NCBI GenBank assembly: GCA_002700095.1 | Contig: PACL01000064.1 | Location: 1 to 49,988 of the forward strand | Source: Fulvimarina sp. | GTDB taxonomy: Bacteria; Pseudomonadota; Alphaproteobacteria; Rhizobiales; Rhizobiaceae | Length of the DNA stretch: 49,988 nucleotides | Reading direction: 5' to 3' | Shown here: positions 36,602 to 48,049 of the stretch, one piece after another | Position numbering within the stretch: the first letter of the stretch is position 1 | Layout: the number at the start of each line of letters is the position of its first letter | Translations under genes and position numbers: made by a program | Notes under the pieces: generated by a model | The model's input: only the letters and a program-made list of their open reading frames with translations | Told to the model about the DNA's origin: nothing | Database searches by the model: none

Positions 36602-36605
36602 TCCG

Positions 36606-36630
36606 CCGTCCGATCGATCGGATCGGACGG
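36606..36630. terminator. Perfect 10-bp hairpin between convergent genes
   Basis: CCGTCCGATC (36606-36615) pairs with GATCGGACGG (36621-36630) around a 5-nt loop. It lies 5 bp after the stop of the SAF-domain gene and downstream of the leftward MarR gene. No T run follows, but the position fits a shared terminator. Confidence 0.55.
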
Positions 36631-36717
36631 CTCACCGCAAGGGCGCGGTGCTCGATCGAGAGTGCATGGAGCGTCTTTCCAACGCTCTCTCGCGGGCGGC
36701 CCCGCCCGGCGGCCGGG

Positions 36718-37149
36718 TCAGACCCTGCCTGTCGCGGTCCTGGTGGCATCGATGGCGGTTTCCAGCCCCTTGGCCAGAACGCTGCGCTCATAGGTGGAGA
36801 GGTCTTCCAGCGCCTTGCGGATCGAGGCGAGCGGATCGCGCTTGAGGAGCTGGCTGCCTTTCTCGGTCAATTCGAGGCGTTCGGCGCGGCCGCGGCCGAT
36901 CGTCCCCATCTTCGTCACCAGCCCCTTTTCGATAAGCGTGCGAACCGTCCGCGCCACGGCGCCAGAGGCGAGCCCCTGATGGCGCGCAAGGTCGATCGCG
37001 GTGCGGCGATCCGCCTCGGCCTGGTGGATATAGCGCAGGGCCGACCATTGGGCCGGGAAAAGATGCGCGGCATAGCCGTTGGAATGCAAGCGGCGCGCCA
37101 CCTGCTCGAGCAGCCCTGTCAGGGCCTCCGTGGAATCAGTCTCCGTCAT
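36718..37149 (-). CDS. MarR-family transcriptional regulator
   Basis: This 143-residue winged-helix regulator has N-terminal dimerisation helices, then AIDLARHQGLASGAVARTVRTLIEKGLV as the helix-turn-helix and the wing GRGRAERLELTEKG. It is cytoplasmic and likely binds a palindromic operator, often responding to aromatic or oxidant ligands. Autoregulation would be expected from the 147-bp gap shared with the methyltransferase gene on the same strand upstream. No obvious operator pair was recognised. Its target may be itself or the convergent SAF-domain oxidoreductase. Confidence 0.92.
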   Translation of the reverse strand: MTETDSTEALTGLLEQVARRLHSNGYAAHLFPAQWSALRYIHQAEADRRTAIDLARHQGLASGAVARTVRTLIEKGLVTKMGTIGRGRAERLELTEKGSQLLKRDPLASIRKALEDLSTYERSVLAKGLETAIDATRTATGRV

Positions 37150-37296
37150 TTCCAGTCAAGTCGCCCCATTCATCATTGCGACCACGTGAAGCAGTCACAA
37201 GCACTATAGGAGGTGAGATTGGCTTCCGCGACTACGGAAAGATTGCAAAATATATCGGGCATCGGAACGGCAGCTGCTGTCTGGAATAATTCCACT

Positions 37297-38010
37297 TCAG
37301 TTTCCAACCGCCAGCCAGTAGATGCGGAGCGGCTGGACGAGCTTGAAGTGGTCGCCATCCTGTTGAGACTGTAAGCGAAAGTGAGTTTCGATTTCGTCAT
37401 GGAGCCGCTCGGCGGCGCCCGCCCGGGACGCGTCGACGGCCACCAGGCGCGACAGGAATTCGTCAACATTCTTGAAACGCACCGTTTCTCTGAAGACGAC
37501 ATTCCCCCGCAGCCGGAAGCGACCCTCCCGCACCGCGTCGGCGATGGCGACGCCGGCGGCGTGGCGGATCGCCGTCTCGTCCTCGATGGGTCGCATGGTC
37601 TCGAAGTAGCTGCCTTCGGCCAGCGGCTCGACGATCAGGATCGCCCCACCCTCGCGGACGACCCGTCCCGCCTCGTCGAGCGCCTTGCCCATCTCGTCCA
37701 CCGGCACGTGGTGAAGCGAGTTGAGGAAGACGGCCGCATCGAAGCTTGCCGGATCGAAGGGCAGCGACTGGGCTCCACTCACCGCGAATTGCGCGGCCGG
37801 CGTCTTGTTCCGGGCCGCTTCGACGGCGGGCGCATGCGGATCGACGCCCGCTGCCGCGAACCCCTCCGCGCTCAGCCGGGCGACCAGCCGTCCACCGCCG
37901 CAGCCGATGTCGAGGACGGACCGCGCCCCGGCCGTGCGCAGGCTCTCGACGACGACGGTGTGGGAGTTACCGGAGACGAAGGCGGCGTTGAGCGCTTCGG
38001 GTGTCTGCAT
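37297..38010 (-). CDS. Class I SAM-dependent methyltransferase
   Basis: The 237-residue product has motif I VLDIGCGGGRLVARL (33-47), the AAGVDPHAPAVEAAR region, SLPFDPASFDAAVFLNSLHHV, and a following EGGAILIVEPL strand. This is the small-molecule (UbiE/Methyltransf_11) type. The acceptor is unknown. The ATG at 38010 is used because the conserved domain begins right after it, although the frame remains open far upstream through the antisense of the next genes. It is divergent from the FAD reductase gene. Confidence 0.9.
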   Translation of the reverse strand: MQTPEALNAAFVSGNSHTVVVESLRTAGARSVLDIGCGGGRLVARLSAEGFAAAGVDPHAPAVEAARNKTPAAQFAVSGAQSLPFDPASFDAAVFLNSLHHVPVDEMGKALDEAGRVVREGGAILIVEPLAEGSYFETMRPIEDETAIRHAAGVAIADAVREGRFRLRGNVVFRETVRFKNVDEFLSRLVAVDASRAGAAERLHDEIETHFRLQSQQDGDHFKLVQPLRIYWLAVGN

Positions 38011-38310
38011 CGGGTGGGCTCCTGTGCCGGATGAAGGTAGGTCCACCGTTAACGCCGATCCTGCCGGTGCGACAGCCATCTCGACCTGTTGGTCCGACAA
38101 ATGCCCGAGCAGGCACTGACGCCCCGCACACGCCCCCGCCGCAGGTCGCGTCTTCATCAATCGCTGCGGACCTGTCAGAACGAGGATCATGACGAAGGCG
38201 CGATTCGAATGGCCGTCGGCTGAGGCAGTTGGCGTTCCCCGGGCGGAGCGGCCCTGCCCCGCCCTGCCGGCCGTCGGAAACATGCCGCGCAGCGGCGAGA
38301 AAGGCGAGCG
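38011..38310. other. Divergent intergenic gap of 300 bp
   Basis: It separates the methyltransferase and FAD-reductase starts and must hold their promoters. I see no repeat, hairpin or small gene to report. Confidence 0.45.
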
Positions 38311-39600
38311 ATGATTGGCCTGACGACACCATCCACAGGCAGCGGCGTCGTCATTGCCGGCGGCGGCCAGGCGGGTTTCCAGGTCGCGGCGAGCCTGCGC
38401 CAGAGTGGCTATGCCGGCCCCGTCACCATCATCTCGAAGGAGGCGCGGCTGCCCTATCAGCGCCCGCCTTTGTCGAAGACCTACATCAAGACCGACGCGA
38501 CCTTCGACAGCCTGCTGCTCAAGGCCGAGAGCTTCTTCGATAAGAACGCCATCGGCTTTCGCGCCGGCGAATGGGTCGAGGCGATCGACCGGGAGGCCCG
38601 CAAGGTCCAACTCGCCGGCGGCGGGCATCTCGCCTACGACCACCTGGTGCTGGCAACCGGTGCGGCGAACCGCGTCCTGCCGATCGAGGGCAAGGACCTC
38701 GCTGGCGTCCATCAACTGCGCACCGCCGAGGACGCCGAAGAGCTGCGGGCGGGCCTTGCGGGCGCCCGGCGGATCGTCATCGCCGGGGGCGGCTTCATCG
38801 GCCTCGAGGTTGCGGCTGCGCTGCGCTCGCTGGAGAAGGACGTGACGGTGATCGAGGCGGCCGAGCGGCTGATGGGCCGGACCGTGTCGCGCGAGGTCTC
38901 GGCCTTCTTTCTCGACGAGCACCGGCGGATGGGCACCGACATCCGCCTCGGCACCGCGCTCGGCGCTATCGTCGGCGACGTTGACGGAAACGGCCGTGCG
39001 CGGGCCGTGCGGCTGTCGGACGGCAGCGAATTGCCGGCCGACCTCGTCCTGATCGCCGCGGGCGTCCTGCCGAACGACCAGCTGGCGGCCGAGGCCGGCC
39101 TTGCTGCCGATAACGGCATCCTCGTCAATTCCCACATGACGACCGCAGATCCGCGCATCTTCGCGATCGGCGACTGCGCCGCCTTCCATTCGCCCTTCGC
39201 CGAACGGATCGTCCGGCTGGAATCGGTGCAGAACGCCGTCGACCAGGCCAAGCTGGTCGCCCGGAAGATCATCGCCGGCGACGAGGCGGCCGACACCATC
39301 GAGCCCTACAGGGCGGTGCCCTGGTTCTGGAGCGACCAGGGGCCGTTCAAGCTGCAGATCGTCGGGCTGACGGCCGGCGCCGACCATGTCGAGATCGCCA
39401 GCCTCGGTGAGGCCGGCAAGCTCGTCGCCTACTGCTTCAAGGGCGACCGGCTGATCGGCATCGAGACGGTGAACCGGCCGGGCGAACACATGCTGGGCCG
39501 GCGCATCCTCGCCGAGGATCTCGCCGTCGCCCGCACCGAGGCAGCGCGCGACGGCTTCGACCTCAGGGCCCATGTCGCGGCGCTGCAGGCCAGGGGCTGA
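38311..39600 (+). CDS. FAD/NAD-dependent ferredoxin reductase-like oxidoreductase
   Basis: This 429-residue protein has two Rossmann folds: FAD-binding VVIAGGGQAGFQVAASL (13-29) and NAD-binding IVIAGGGFIGLEVAAAL (about 152-168). It also has the FAIGDCAAF motif near 288-296 and the reductase C-terminal domain (WFWSDQGPFKLQIVGL). This matches the rhodocoxin/putidaredoxin-reductase group, which passes electrons from NAD(P)H to a [2Fe-2S] ferredoxin for P450s or dioxygenases. No ferredoxin or oxygenase gene is nearby. The next gene, an RDD membrane protein, is 123 bp on. Confidence 0.92.
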   Translation: MIGLTTPSTGSGVVIAGGGQAGFQVAASLRQSGYAGPVTIISKEARLPYQRPPLSKTYIKTDATFDSLLLKAESFFDKNAIGFRAGEWVEAIDREARKVQLAGGGHLAYDHLVLATGAANRVLPIEGKDLAGVHQLRTAEDAEELRAGLAGARRIVIAGGGFIGLEVAAALRSLEKDVTVIEAAERLMGRTVSREVSAFFLDEHRRMGTDIRLGTALGAIVGDVDGNGRARAVRLSDGSELPADLVLIAAGVLPNDQLAAEAGLAADNGILVNSHMTTADPRIFAIGDCAAFHSPFAERIVRLESVQNAVDQAKLVARKIIAGDEAADTIEPYRAVPWFWSDQGPFKLQIVGLTAGADHVEIASLGEAGKLVAYCFKGDRLIGIETVNRPGEHMLGRRILAEDLAVARTEAARDGFDLRAHVAALQARG

Positions 39601-39723
39601 CCTTCCGGCACCGGCCGCAGGGGCCCGCACCAGCCGAAAACCATTGCGGGCGCGGCGGGGCATCACCATCTTTTCGTGGAGGCCGATGACCGGCCGACGA
39701 CGATTTTCCGGAGGATGAAGCGA

Positions 39724-40194
39724 GTGACCGAGACCACGCTGAACACGACGCGCATGGACAGCCTCGATGCGCCGCGCGCCTATAGCGGCGTGAGGACGAG
39801 GCGGATGCTGTCCTTCGTCTTCGACTACACGATCGTCCTTCTGTTGTCGGTGCCGGTGGCGATCGTCGTCTTCCTGCTCGGCATCGTGACCTTCGGCCTC
39901 GCCTGGGGGCTCTATGCGGTCCTGCTGCCGGTGATCGCGATTCTCTACCTGGCTTTCACCATGGGCGGCTCCAGCCAGGCGACGCCGGGCATGCGCATGG
40001 CGGGCGTGCGCGTCGTGCGGCTGGATGGCGGCATCGTCGATCCGCCGCTGGCGGTCCTTCACGGCGTGCTCTTCTGGGCGTCCAGTGCCGTCTTGACGCC
40101 GTTGGTGCTGCTCGTCGGCCTGTTCACCCGCCGCAAGCAGCTGCTGCATGACCTGCTCCTTGGCACGGTCGTAGTTCGCGACCGGGATCACTGA
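39724..40194 (+). CDS. RDD family membrane protein
   Basis: The 156-residue product contains an RDD domain with three membrane helices: SFVFDYTIVLLLSVPVAIVV, then a glycine-rich helix pair and the GGSSQATPGMRMAGVRVV segment, then a last helix and a DLLLGTVVV end. The start is uncertain: GTG 39724 lies 9 nt after GGAGG, while ATG 39715 sits too close to it. RDD proteins are integral membrane proteins of mixed roles, including ion transport in some; no function is assigned here. Confidence 0.85.
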   Translation: MTETTLNTTRMDSLDAPRAYSGVRTRRMLSFVFDYTIVLLLSVPVAIVVFLLGIVTFGLAWGLYAVLLPVIAILYLAFTMGGSSQATPGMRMAGVRVVRLDGGIVDPPLAVLHGVLFWASSAVLTPLVLLVGLFTRRKQLLHDLLLGTVVVRDRDH

Positions 40195-40370
40195 GGCGTG
40201 GTCTAGGGCGTGGCCGGGCTGGCATCGGCCGCAGACCAACCGACCGTTGCGCCGGCGGCCGTTTGCGTTTCGCCGCGAAGGGCGATTGCGGCCTTCGATG
40301 TCGCCCGCGAACGGTGCCCGGCAAACGATTCGTGAGCAGCCGGGTTGTCAGCCGGCCTCCTGCCGGAGAT

Positions 40371-40400
40371 AACGTCGCGGGGACAACAGCTCGCGACGTT
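40371..40400 (+). promoter_or_regulatory. Hairpin over the start of the SLC13 permease gene
   Basis: AACGTCGCG (40371-40379) pairs with CGCGACGTT (40392-40400) in a 9-bp stem with a 12-nt loop, ending 2 nt before the ATG at 40403. There is no usual ribosome site between it and the ATG. The stem may control translation, or may be a regulator site. Confidence 0.45.
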
Positions 40401-40402
40401 TC

Positions 40403-42229
40403 ATGGAATTCTTGCACATCTGGCTCACCTATCTGCTGATCGTGGTGAGCATCGTGGGCTATGCCTTGGAGCGCTGGCCCATCGAAGCGGTCGCGGCGGC
40501 CTCTCTCGGCGCTTTTCTCCTCGTCTTTTCGATCTTTCCCTATACCGACGCCGCCGGCCAGGCGGTGACCAGCGCAGACCTTTTGTCGGGCTTCGCCAAT
40601 CCCGCGCTGATCACCGTGATGGCGCTCCTGATCGTCGGCCAGGGCCTGTTCGCCACCGATGCCATGGCGCGGCCGACGGCCTGGCTGACGCGGCTCGGCG
40701 GCAATGTCGGCGCCGGAGCGGTGGCGATCGTGCTGATCTCGGCAGCGACGCTCTCGGCCTTCCTCAACAACACCCCCGTCGTCGTCATCTTCATTCCGAT
40801 CCTGACGATGCTTGCGACCCAGCGCGGCATCTCGCCGAACCACGTCTTCATGCCGCTGTCCTTCCTGTCGATCCTCGGCGGCATGACGACGCTGATCGGC
40901 TCCTCGACCAACCTTCTCGTCGCGGGCGTCGCCGAGCGATCCGGGATCACCCTCAACTTCTTCGACATCACCGTGCCGGGGCTGATGATCGCCGTCGTCG
41001 GCGCGGTCTACGTGATCCGCTTCATGCCGCGCATCCTCACCCCGCGCGAGGCGCAGGACGGCCGCGTCGTCGATCCCGGCGGCAAGCAGTTCCTCGGCGA
41101 GATCGACATCACCGAGGGACACGCCTTCCTCGGCTTCCGGGCCCGCTCCGGCCTGTTTCCCGGCCTTGGCGACCTGACGCCGCGGATGATCATCCGCAAC
41201 GACCAGACGATCCTGCCGCCCTTCGACGACATCGAGCTCACCGTCGGCGACCGGCTGATCGTCACGGCGACGCGGCGGGCCTTCTCGCGAGCGCTTTCGC
41301 GCGGCAATCTGAAAGTGAAGACCCTCGATCCGTCGGGAGGCGACAGCGGCGGGCGTGCCAACAAGATCGGCCCCGACATGGTGATGGCCGAGGCAGTCGT
41401 CGCGCCGGGCTCGCGCTATGCCGGCCGCACGATGCAGTTCTCCGGCCTCAGGACCCAGTTCGGCATCACCCTCTTCGGCCTGCAGAGGAAAAGCCGCATG
41501 GCCCGGGCGGCGCTGTCGGAAATCCGGCTGGAGCCGGGCGACACGCTGCTCCTGTGCGGGCGCGAGGCGAATCTGTCGGCCCTTCGCGGCAACCACGACC
41601 TGCTGCTCCTTGAATATTCCGCGCAACCCATCCCGCAATCGGCCAAGGCGTTGCTCGCCACGCTGATCTTCGTCACCATCGTTTCCCTGTCGGCGTCCGG
41701 GATCCTGCCGATCGAGGTCCTGGCGGTGTGTGGCGCAGTCGCCATGGTCGCGACGGGCTGCCTCACCATCGGCGAGGCCGCCCGCTCCATCGACCGGTCG
41801 ATCTTCATGCTGGTCGGTGCCTCGATCGCCGCGGCGACGGCGCTGGAGCGCACCGGCGGCGCCCATCTCATCGCCGAGAACGCGCTGTCAGCCCTCAACG
41901 GGGCCTCGCCGGTCGTCCTGTTGTCCGGTCTCTTCCTGGTGGTGGCGATCTTCACCAATTTCCTGTCGAACAACGCCACGGCGGTTCTCTTCACCCCGAT
42001 CGCACTCGACATCTCCCGGCGCCTCGGCGTGCCCCCCGAGCCTTGGCTCGCCTGCGTGATCTTCGGGGCCAACGCCTCTTTCGCGACGCCGATCGGTTAC
42101 CAGACCAATCTTCTCGTGATGGGGCCCGGCCGCTATCGTTTCTTCGACTTCGTGAAGGCCGGTGTTCCCCTCGTGCTTCTGGTGTGGTTAACTTTCACGA
42201 TCGTCGCACCATGGTATTACGGGCTTTGA
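40403..42229 (+). CDS. SLC13/CitT-type permease with two RCK_C (TrkA-C) domains
   Basis: This 608-residue inner-membrane transporter has about 10-12 helices in two blocks. The substrate-site motifs of the divalent anion:Na+ symporter family are visible: [20 protein letters not shown], and later [10 protein letters not shown] and the [12 protein letters not shown] loop. Between the blocks lie two cytoplasmic TrkA-C type domains (about 210-400), as in YbaR/SLC13 fusions. Possible substrates include dicarboxylates, sulfate or phosphate; it cannot be decided. It is followed by Bpt after 19 bp, so the two may be cotranscribed. Confidence 0.9.
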   Translation: MEFLHIWLTYLLIVVSIVGYALERWPIEAVAAASLGAFLLVFSIFPYTDAAGQAVTSADLLSGFANPALITVMALLIVGQGLFATDAMARPTAWLTRLGGNVGAGAVAIVLISAATLSAFLNNTPVVVIFIPILTMLATQRGISPNHVFMPLSFLSILGGMTTLIGSSTNLLVAGVAERSGITLNFFDITVPGLMIAVVGAVYVIRFMPRILTPREAQDGRVVDPGGKQFLGEIDITEGHAFLGFRARSGLFPGLGDLTPRMIIRNDQTILPPFDDIELTVGDRLIVTATRRAFSRALSRGNLKVKTLDPSGGDSGGRANKIGPDMVMAEAVVAPGSRYAGRTMQFSGLRTQFGITLFGLQRKSRMARAALSEIRLEPGDTLLLCGREANLSALRGNHDLLLLEYSAQPIPQSAKALLATLIFVTIVSLSASGILPIEVLAVCGAVAMVATGCLTIGEAARSIDRSIFMLVGASIAAATALERTGGAHLIAENALSALNGASPVVLLSGLFLVVAIFTNFLSNNATAVLFTPIALDISRRLGVPPEPWLACVIFGANASFATPIGYQTNLLVMGPGRYRFFDFVKAGVPLVLLVWLTFTIVAPWYYGL

Positions 42230-42248
42230 CGAATTTCCGGGACAGCAC

Positions 42249-42998
42249 GTGACCGTCCATCACCCGCAGACGCCGCAGTTCTTCCTCACCTCGCCCTCGC
42301 CATGCCCCTATTTGCCGGGGCACTCGGAGCGGAAGGTGTTCACCCATCTCGTCGGCGAGCGGGCGCCCGGCCTGCTCGACCTCCTCAGCCAGGGCGGCTT
42401 CCGGCGCAGCCAGAACATCGCCTATCGGCCGGCCTGCGAACGCTGCCGCGCCTGCGTCTCGGTGCGCATCCTCGTCGACGAATTCCAGCCGGGCAAGTCG
42501 ATGCGGCGGATCCTCGCGAAGAACAGCGACCTCATCGCGCGCATGTCGCCGGCGAGCCCGACCAGCGAGCAGTATTCCCTCTTCCGTCGCTACATCGACC
42601 ACCGGCATGCCCATGGCGGCATGGCCGAGATGAGCGTCCTCGACTATGCGATGATGGTGGAGGACAGCCAGGTCGACACGCGGATGATTGAATACCGCAT
42701 CAAGGGCCCGGATTCGCGATTCACCGCCACCTCCGACGGCGACCTCGTCGCCGTCGCCCTGTCGGACGTCATGGCCGACGGCATGTCGATGGTCTATTCC
42801 TTCTTCGATCCGGAGCAGGATCAGCGCAGCCTGGGTACGCTGATGATCCTCGATCACATCGAGCGCACCCGCAAGCTCGGCCTCGCCTATCTCTATCTCG
42901 GCTACTGGGTGGATGGCTCGAAGAAGATGGCCTACAAGATCCGTTTCCAGCCCCAGCAGCACCTGACGCCGAAGGGCTGGGAGCGATACGAGGGCTGA
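42249..42998 (+). CDS. bpt: Bacterial aspartate/glutamate leucyl- or arginyl-transferase (Bpt)
   Basis: This 249-residue N-end-rule transferase attaches Leu from Leu-tRNA to N-terminal Asp/Glu, creating ClpS/ClpAP degrons. The N-terminal ATE domain has [31 protein letters not shown] with its cysteines, and a GNAT-like C-terminal half ([26 protein letters not shown]). The length is normal. The start codon is GTG at 42249, giving the expected N-terminus. In many alphaproteobacteria the gene is alone; here it lies right after the permease gene. Confidence 0.95.
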   Translation: MTVHHPQTPQFFLTSPSPCPYLPGHSERKVFTHLVGERAPGLLDLLSQGGFRRSQNIAYRPACERCRACVSVRILVDEFQPGKSMRRILAKNSDLIARMSPASPTSEQYSLFRRYIDHRHAHGGMAEMSVLDYAMMVEDSQVDTRMIEYRIKGPDSRFTATSDGDLVAVALSDVMADGMSMVYSFFDPEQDQRSLGTLMILDHIERTRKLGLAYLYLGYWVDGSKKMAYKIRFQPQQHLTPKGWERYEG

Positions 42999-43079
42999 GC
43001 CGCTCCAACGCGGACGATGCTGCCCGGCAGGCGACCGATGCGAGGCGGCGCCCGCAAGACTGACCCTTTCCGGATCTTC

Positions 43080-43988
43080 ATGCCCCATCCCTCATCCCTG
43101 GCCGGTCCCAAAGCCGACGATGCCGCCCGCTACGCGGCAGGGCTCTCGCTGATCTTCTTCGGCGGCCTCGTCCTCTCCATCGACATCCCCCTCATCCGCC
43201 TCTCCGAGAGCGGCTTTGCCACGGTCGTCTTCGTGCGGGGCGCCCTGTCCTTTCTCGTTGCCGTGCTGCTCTGGGCGCTGCTCGGCCGGGGTGGCCGCGC
43301 GCCCCTGATCGCCGGCCGGCTCGGACTTGCAGTCACCGGTCTCTACGCACTGGCAACCCTGACGTTCCTTCTGGCGGTCTTCATGACAAAGGCCGCCAAC
43401 CTTGTCTTCATCCTCGCCCTCAATCCGATGTTCGCCGCGCTGCTCTCATGGGCGATCGCCGGCGAAAAACCGTCGCGCGCAACGCTCCTCGCCATTCCAG
43501 CGACGCTCCTCGGCGTGTTCCTCATCGTCGGCGCGGGGCTCGACGGCAGCGCCTGGCTCGGCGACCTTGCAGCTTTGATGACCGCCTTCCTGATCGCACT
43601 CGCCCTCACCCTGGCGCGCCGCAGCCGCCAGGACATGCGCTACGCCTCAGCCATCGCGGCGATCGTTCCAGCGCTTCTCGCCCTTCCCTTCGTGATCGCC
43701 GGCGGCGGCCTTCAGTCGGAGGCCATCGGCTGGCTGGTCATCAATGGTGGCATCGTCATGCCCCTCGCGCTGATCTGCCTTGCCGCCGGGCCGATGTTCG
43801 TGCCCTCGCCGGTGGTCTCCATGGGCTATCTCGTCGAGACCGTGCTGGCGCCGGTGTGGATGTGGATGATCTTCTTTGAGCGCCCCTCGGCTCTGTCGCT
43901 CACCGGCGGCGGGCTGATCATCGCGACGCTGCTCGCCCACTCGCTGGTGGAACTGAGGGGCAGGCGCGCGCCGCAAAGGGCGTCGTGA
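43080..43988 (+). CDS. EamA/DMT-family transporter
   Basis: The 302-residue inner-membrane protein contains two EamA repeats with ten predicted helices (FFGGLVLSIDIPLIRL at the start of the first, GGLIIATLLAHSLVEL near the end of the last). It likely exports a metabolite or amino acid; the substrate cannot be read from sequence. ATG 43080 is chosen; an in-frame start further upstream at 43017 adds only a non-hydrophobic lead. It is 81 bp after Bpt on the same strand. parC runs in from the right, convergent. Confidence 0.88.
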   Translation: MPHPSSLAGPKADDAARYAAGLSLIFFGGLVLSIDIPLIRLSESGFATVVFVRGALSFLVAVLLWALLGRGGRAPLIAGRLGLAVTGLYALATLTFLLAVFMTKAANLVFILALNPMFAALLSWAIAGEKPSRATLLAIPATLLGVFLIVGAGLDGSAWLGDLAALMTAFLIALALTLARRSRQDMRYASAIAAIVPALLALPFVIAGGGLQSEAIGWLVINGGIVMPLALICLAAGPMFVPSPVVSMGYLVETVLAPVWMWMIFFERPSALSLTGGGLIIATLLAHSLVELRGRRAPQRAS

Positions 43989-44100
43989 GCCCGCGGCCGG
44001 CTTGGCGGAGACGCCGGACGGCTCCACGCTCCATCAGCCGGGCAAAGCGCATCGGTGGGCATGCCGGAAAATGATCGCGGGCTAAGAGGAGCGCCGCTGC

Positions 44101-46353
<2,253 letters not shown>

Positions 46354-46588
46354 TGCACGCGTCTATCGAAGGTCAAGGGATGGAACAAGACCGGAACGGA
46401 TCGATCCTCAGCTTTTTGTGACGCCGTGGAGCCCGGAATTTCCCGCTCCTCGGTCATCCGGAGGCGATCCCGTCTTCTCGCCGCCGGATTTGTCCGTAGA
46501 TTGGCCGCTACGATCGCGCTAATCCTCGCGCGGGGCATGACCGGATGGCGCAGGGCGCTCCGGGTCCAAACTCGAAAGAAGGTAATTC

Positions 46589-47782
46589 ATGTTCGCCAAG
46601 ACTTCCGTGTCACTGACAACGATCGCCGTCGCGCTGATGGGCTCGACCGCGGCCTTCGCCGCCGACGCGAACGCCTTCGGCGAACGCCTGAAGGCGGTTG
46701 CCGCCGAGCAGAACATGACGGTCGGCTATGCCAGCGCCACCTCCGAGGGCGACGACGTCATCCTGAAGGCCATGACCTTTTCGCCCAAGGGCGAGGAGCC
46801 GGCGCAGCTCGGCGACATCACCTTCGAGGACGTAACCGGCTCGACCGGAGAGGGCTGGAAGGTCGCGCGGGTGCCGATCGCCGACATCGACGTCACCGAG
46901 GACGACAACCACACCGTGGCCACCGGCATGTCGATCGAGGGCGTCGAATTGCTGCCGGAAGACCGCAGCTCGCAGCCTGCGGCCAAACAGTTCTCGGCCT
47001 TTTATTTCGATAAGGCCGGGCTTGAGAAGCTGACCGTCGAGAAGGCCGGCGCCAAGGTGTTCGACCTGTCCAACGTCTCGGTCGAGAACACCATCAACGA
47101 CGACGAAACCTTCTCCTCGGACTTCAACTTCGGCACCTTCGACGCCGACTTCACCAAGGCCGATCCCGAGACGGCCAAGACCATGACCGAGCTCGGCTAC
47201 GGCACGCTCGGCGGCGCCATCGAGGGTAGCGCCAGCTGGGATCCCAAGACCGGGACGCTGTCTCTGGATCCGTTCGACATCACTGTCGAGAATGCCGGCA
47301 ATCTGTCCTTCACTTACGAAATGGCAGGCTACACGCCCAACTTCATCCAGTCGATGCAGCAGATCTCCAAGCAGATGGCCGACAATCCGGAGGCCAACCA
47401 GAACGCCGGCATGGCGATGATGGGGCTGTTGTCGCAGCTGTCGCTCGGCTCGGCCGACATCACCTTCACCGACGATTCGCTGACCGGCAAGCTCCTCGAC
47501 TACTATTCCAAGCAGCAGGGCATGACCCCGCAGCAGCTGATCGGCCAGGTCGAGGCGATGGTGCCGGCAGCGCTCGCTCAACTGCAGAACCCGGAGTTCC
47601 AGAAGCAGGCGACGGATGCGGTCTCGACCTTCCTGAAGGACCCGAAGTCGCTGTCGGTGTCGATCGATCCGGAGACCCCGGTCCCGGCGATGCAGATCAT
47701 GGGCGCGGCGATGGGCGCCCCGCAGACTCTGCCGCAGGTTCTGTCGCTGGAAGTGACGGCCAACGACGCGACCGAGGACTGA
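46589..47782 (+). CDS. Unknown exported acidic protein
   Basis: The 397-residue product has a signal peptide (MFAKTSVSLTTIAVALMGS, cleavage after AAFAA). The mature part is acidic, rich in Asp/Thr/Ser with few Arg, and patterned as repeating beta-strands with Gly and Asp turns. A more helical part follows (about 240-330, FIQSMQQISKQMADNPEANQ). No cysteine and no recognisable catalytic motif is seen. I do not recognise the family; similar unnamed proteins occur in Rhizobiales. The ATG at 46589 follows GAAGG. It probably resides in the periplasm or on the outer surface. Function is open. Confidence 0.75.
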   Translation: MFAKTSVSLTTIAVALMGSTAAFAADANAFGERLKAVAAEQNMTVGYASATSEGDDVILKAMTFSPKGEEPAQLGDITFEDVTGSTGEGWKVARVPIADIDVTEDDNHTVATGMSIEGVELLPEDRSSQPAAKQFSAFYFDKAGLEKLTVEKAGAKVFDLSNVSVENTINDDETFSSDFNFGTFDADFTKADPETAKTMTELGYGTLGGAIEGSASWDPKTGTLSLDPFDITVENAGNLSFTYEMAGYTPNFIQSMQQISKQMADNPEANQNAGMAMMGLLSQLSLGSADITFTDDSLTGKLLDYYSKQQGMTPQQLIGQVEAMVPAALAQLQNPEFQKQATDAVSTFLKDPKSLSVSIDPETPVPAMQIMGAAMGAPQTLPQVLSLEVTANDATED

Positions 47783-48049
47783 GAGACCGAGGACTGGGGG
47801 CTCCGTCCGACGGCGTGATCGGCGAGGCCGGCAGGCGGCTTCCGGACACGCCTCGGCGCGGGCGAGGACGGAGCGTCGACACTCAAGGCGCCTCCAAACT
47901 CGTGGCCGCACATGCATTCTCGCGCCGGCCGGGCCTAACAGTGCCCGGTCGGCCTCTTACTTAGGGGCATATCGACTTGGACTGCGTCCGCCGCATCGGC
48001 ATGACGCGGCGATGCTGCGAGATCCACCCAAGATCCGAAGGAGATCGCC

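Noticed and set aside
37297..40239. A 980-codon minus-strand open frame
   Set aside because: Only the part up to 38010 is a real methyltransferase. The remainder is antisense to the FAD reductase and RDD genes, open because of high GC, with low-complexity Arg/Asp/Gly content.
40124..41866. A 580-codon minus-strand frame
   Set aside because: Antisense to the SLC13 permease gene, whose motifs are complete.
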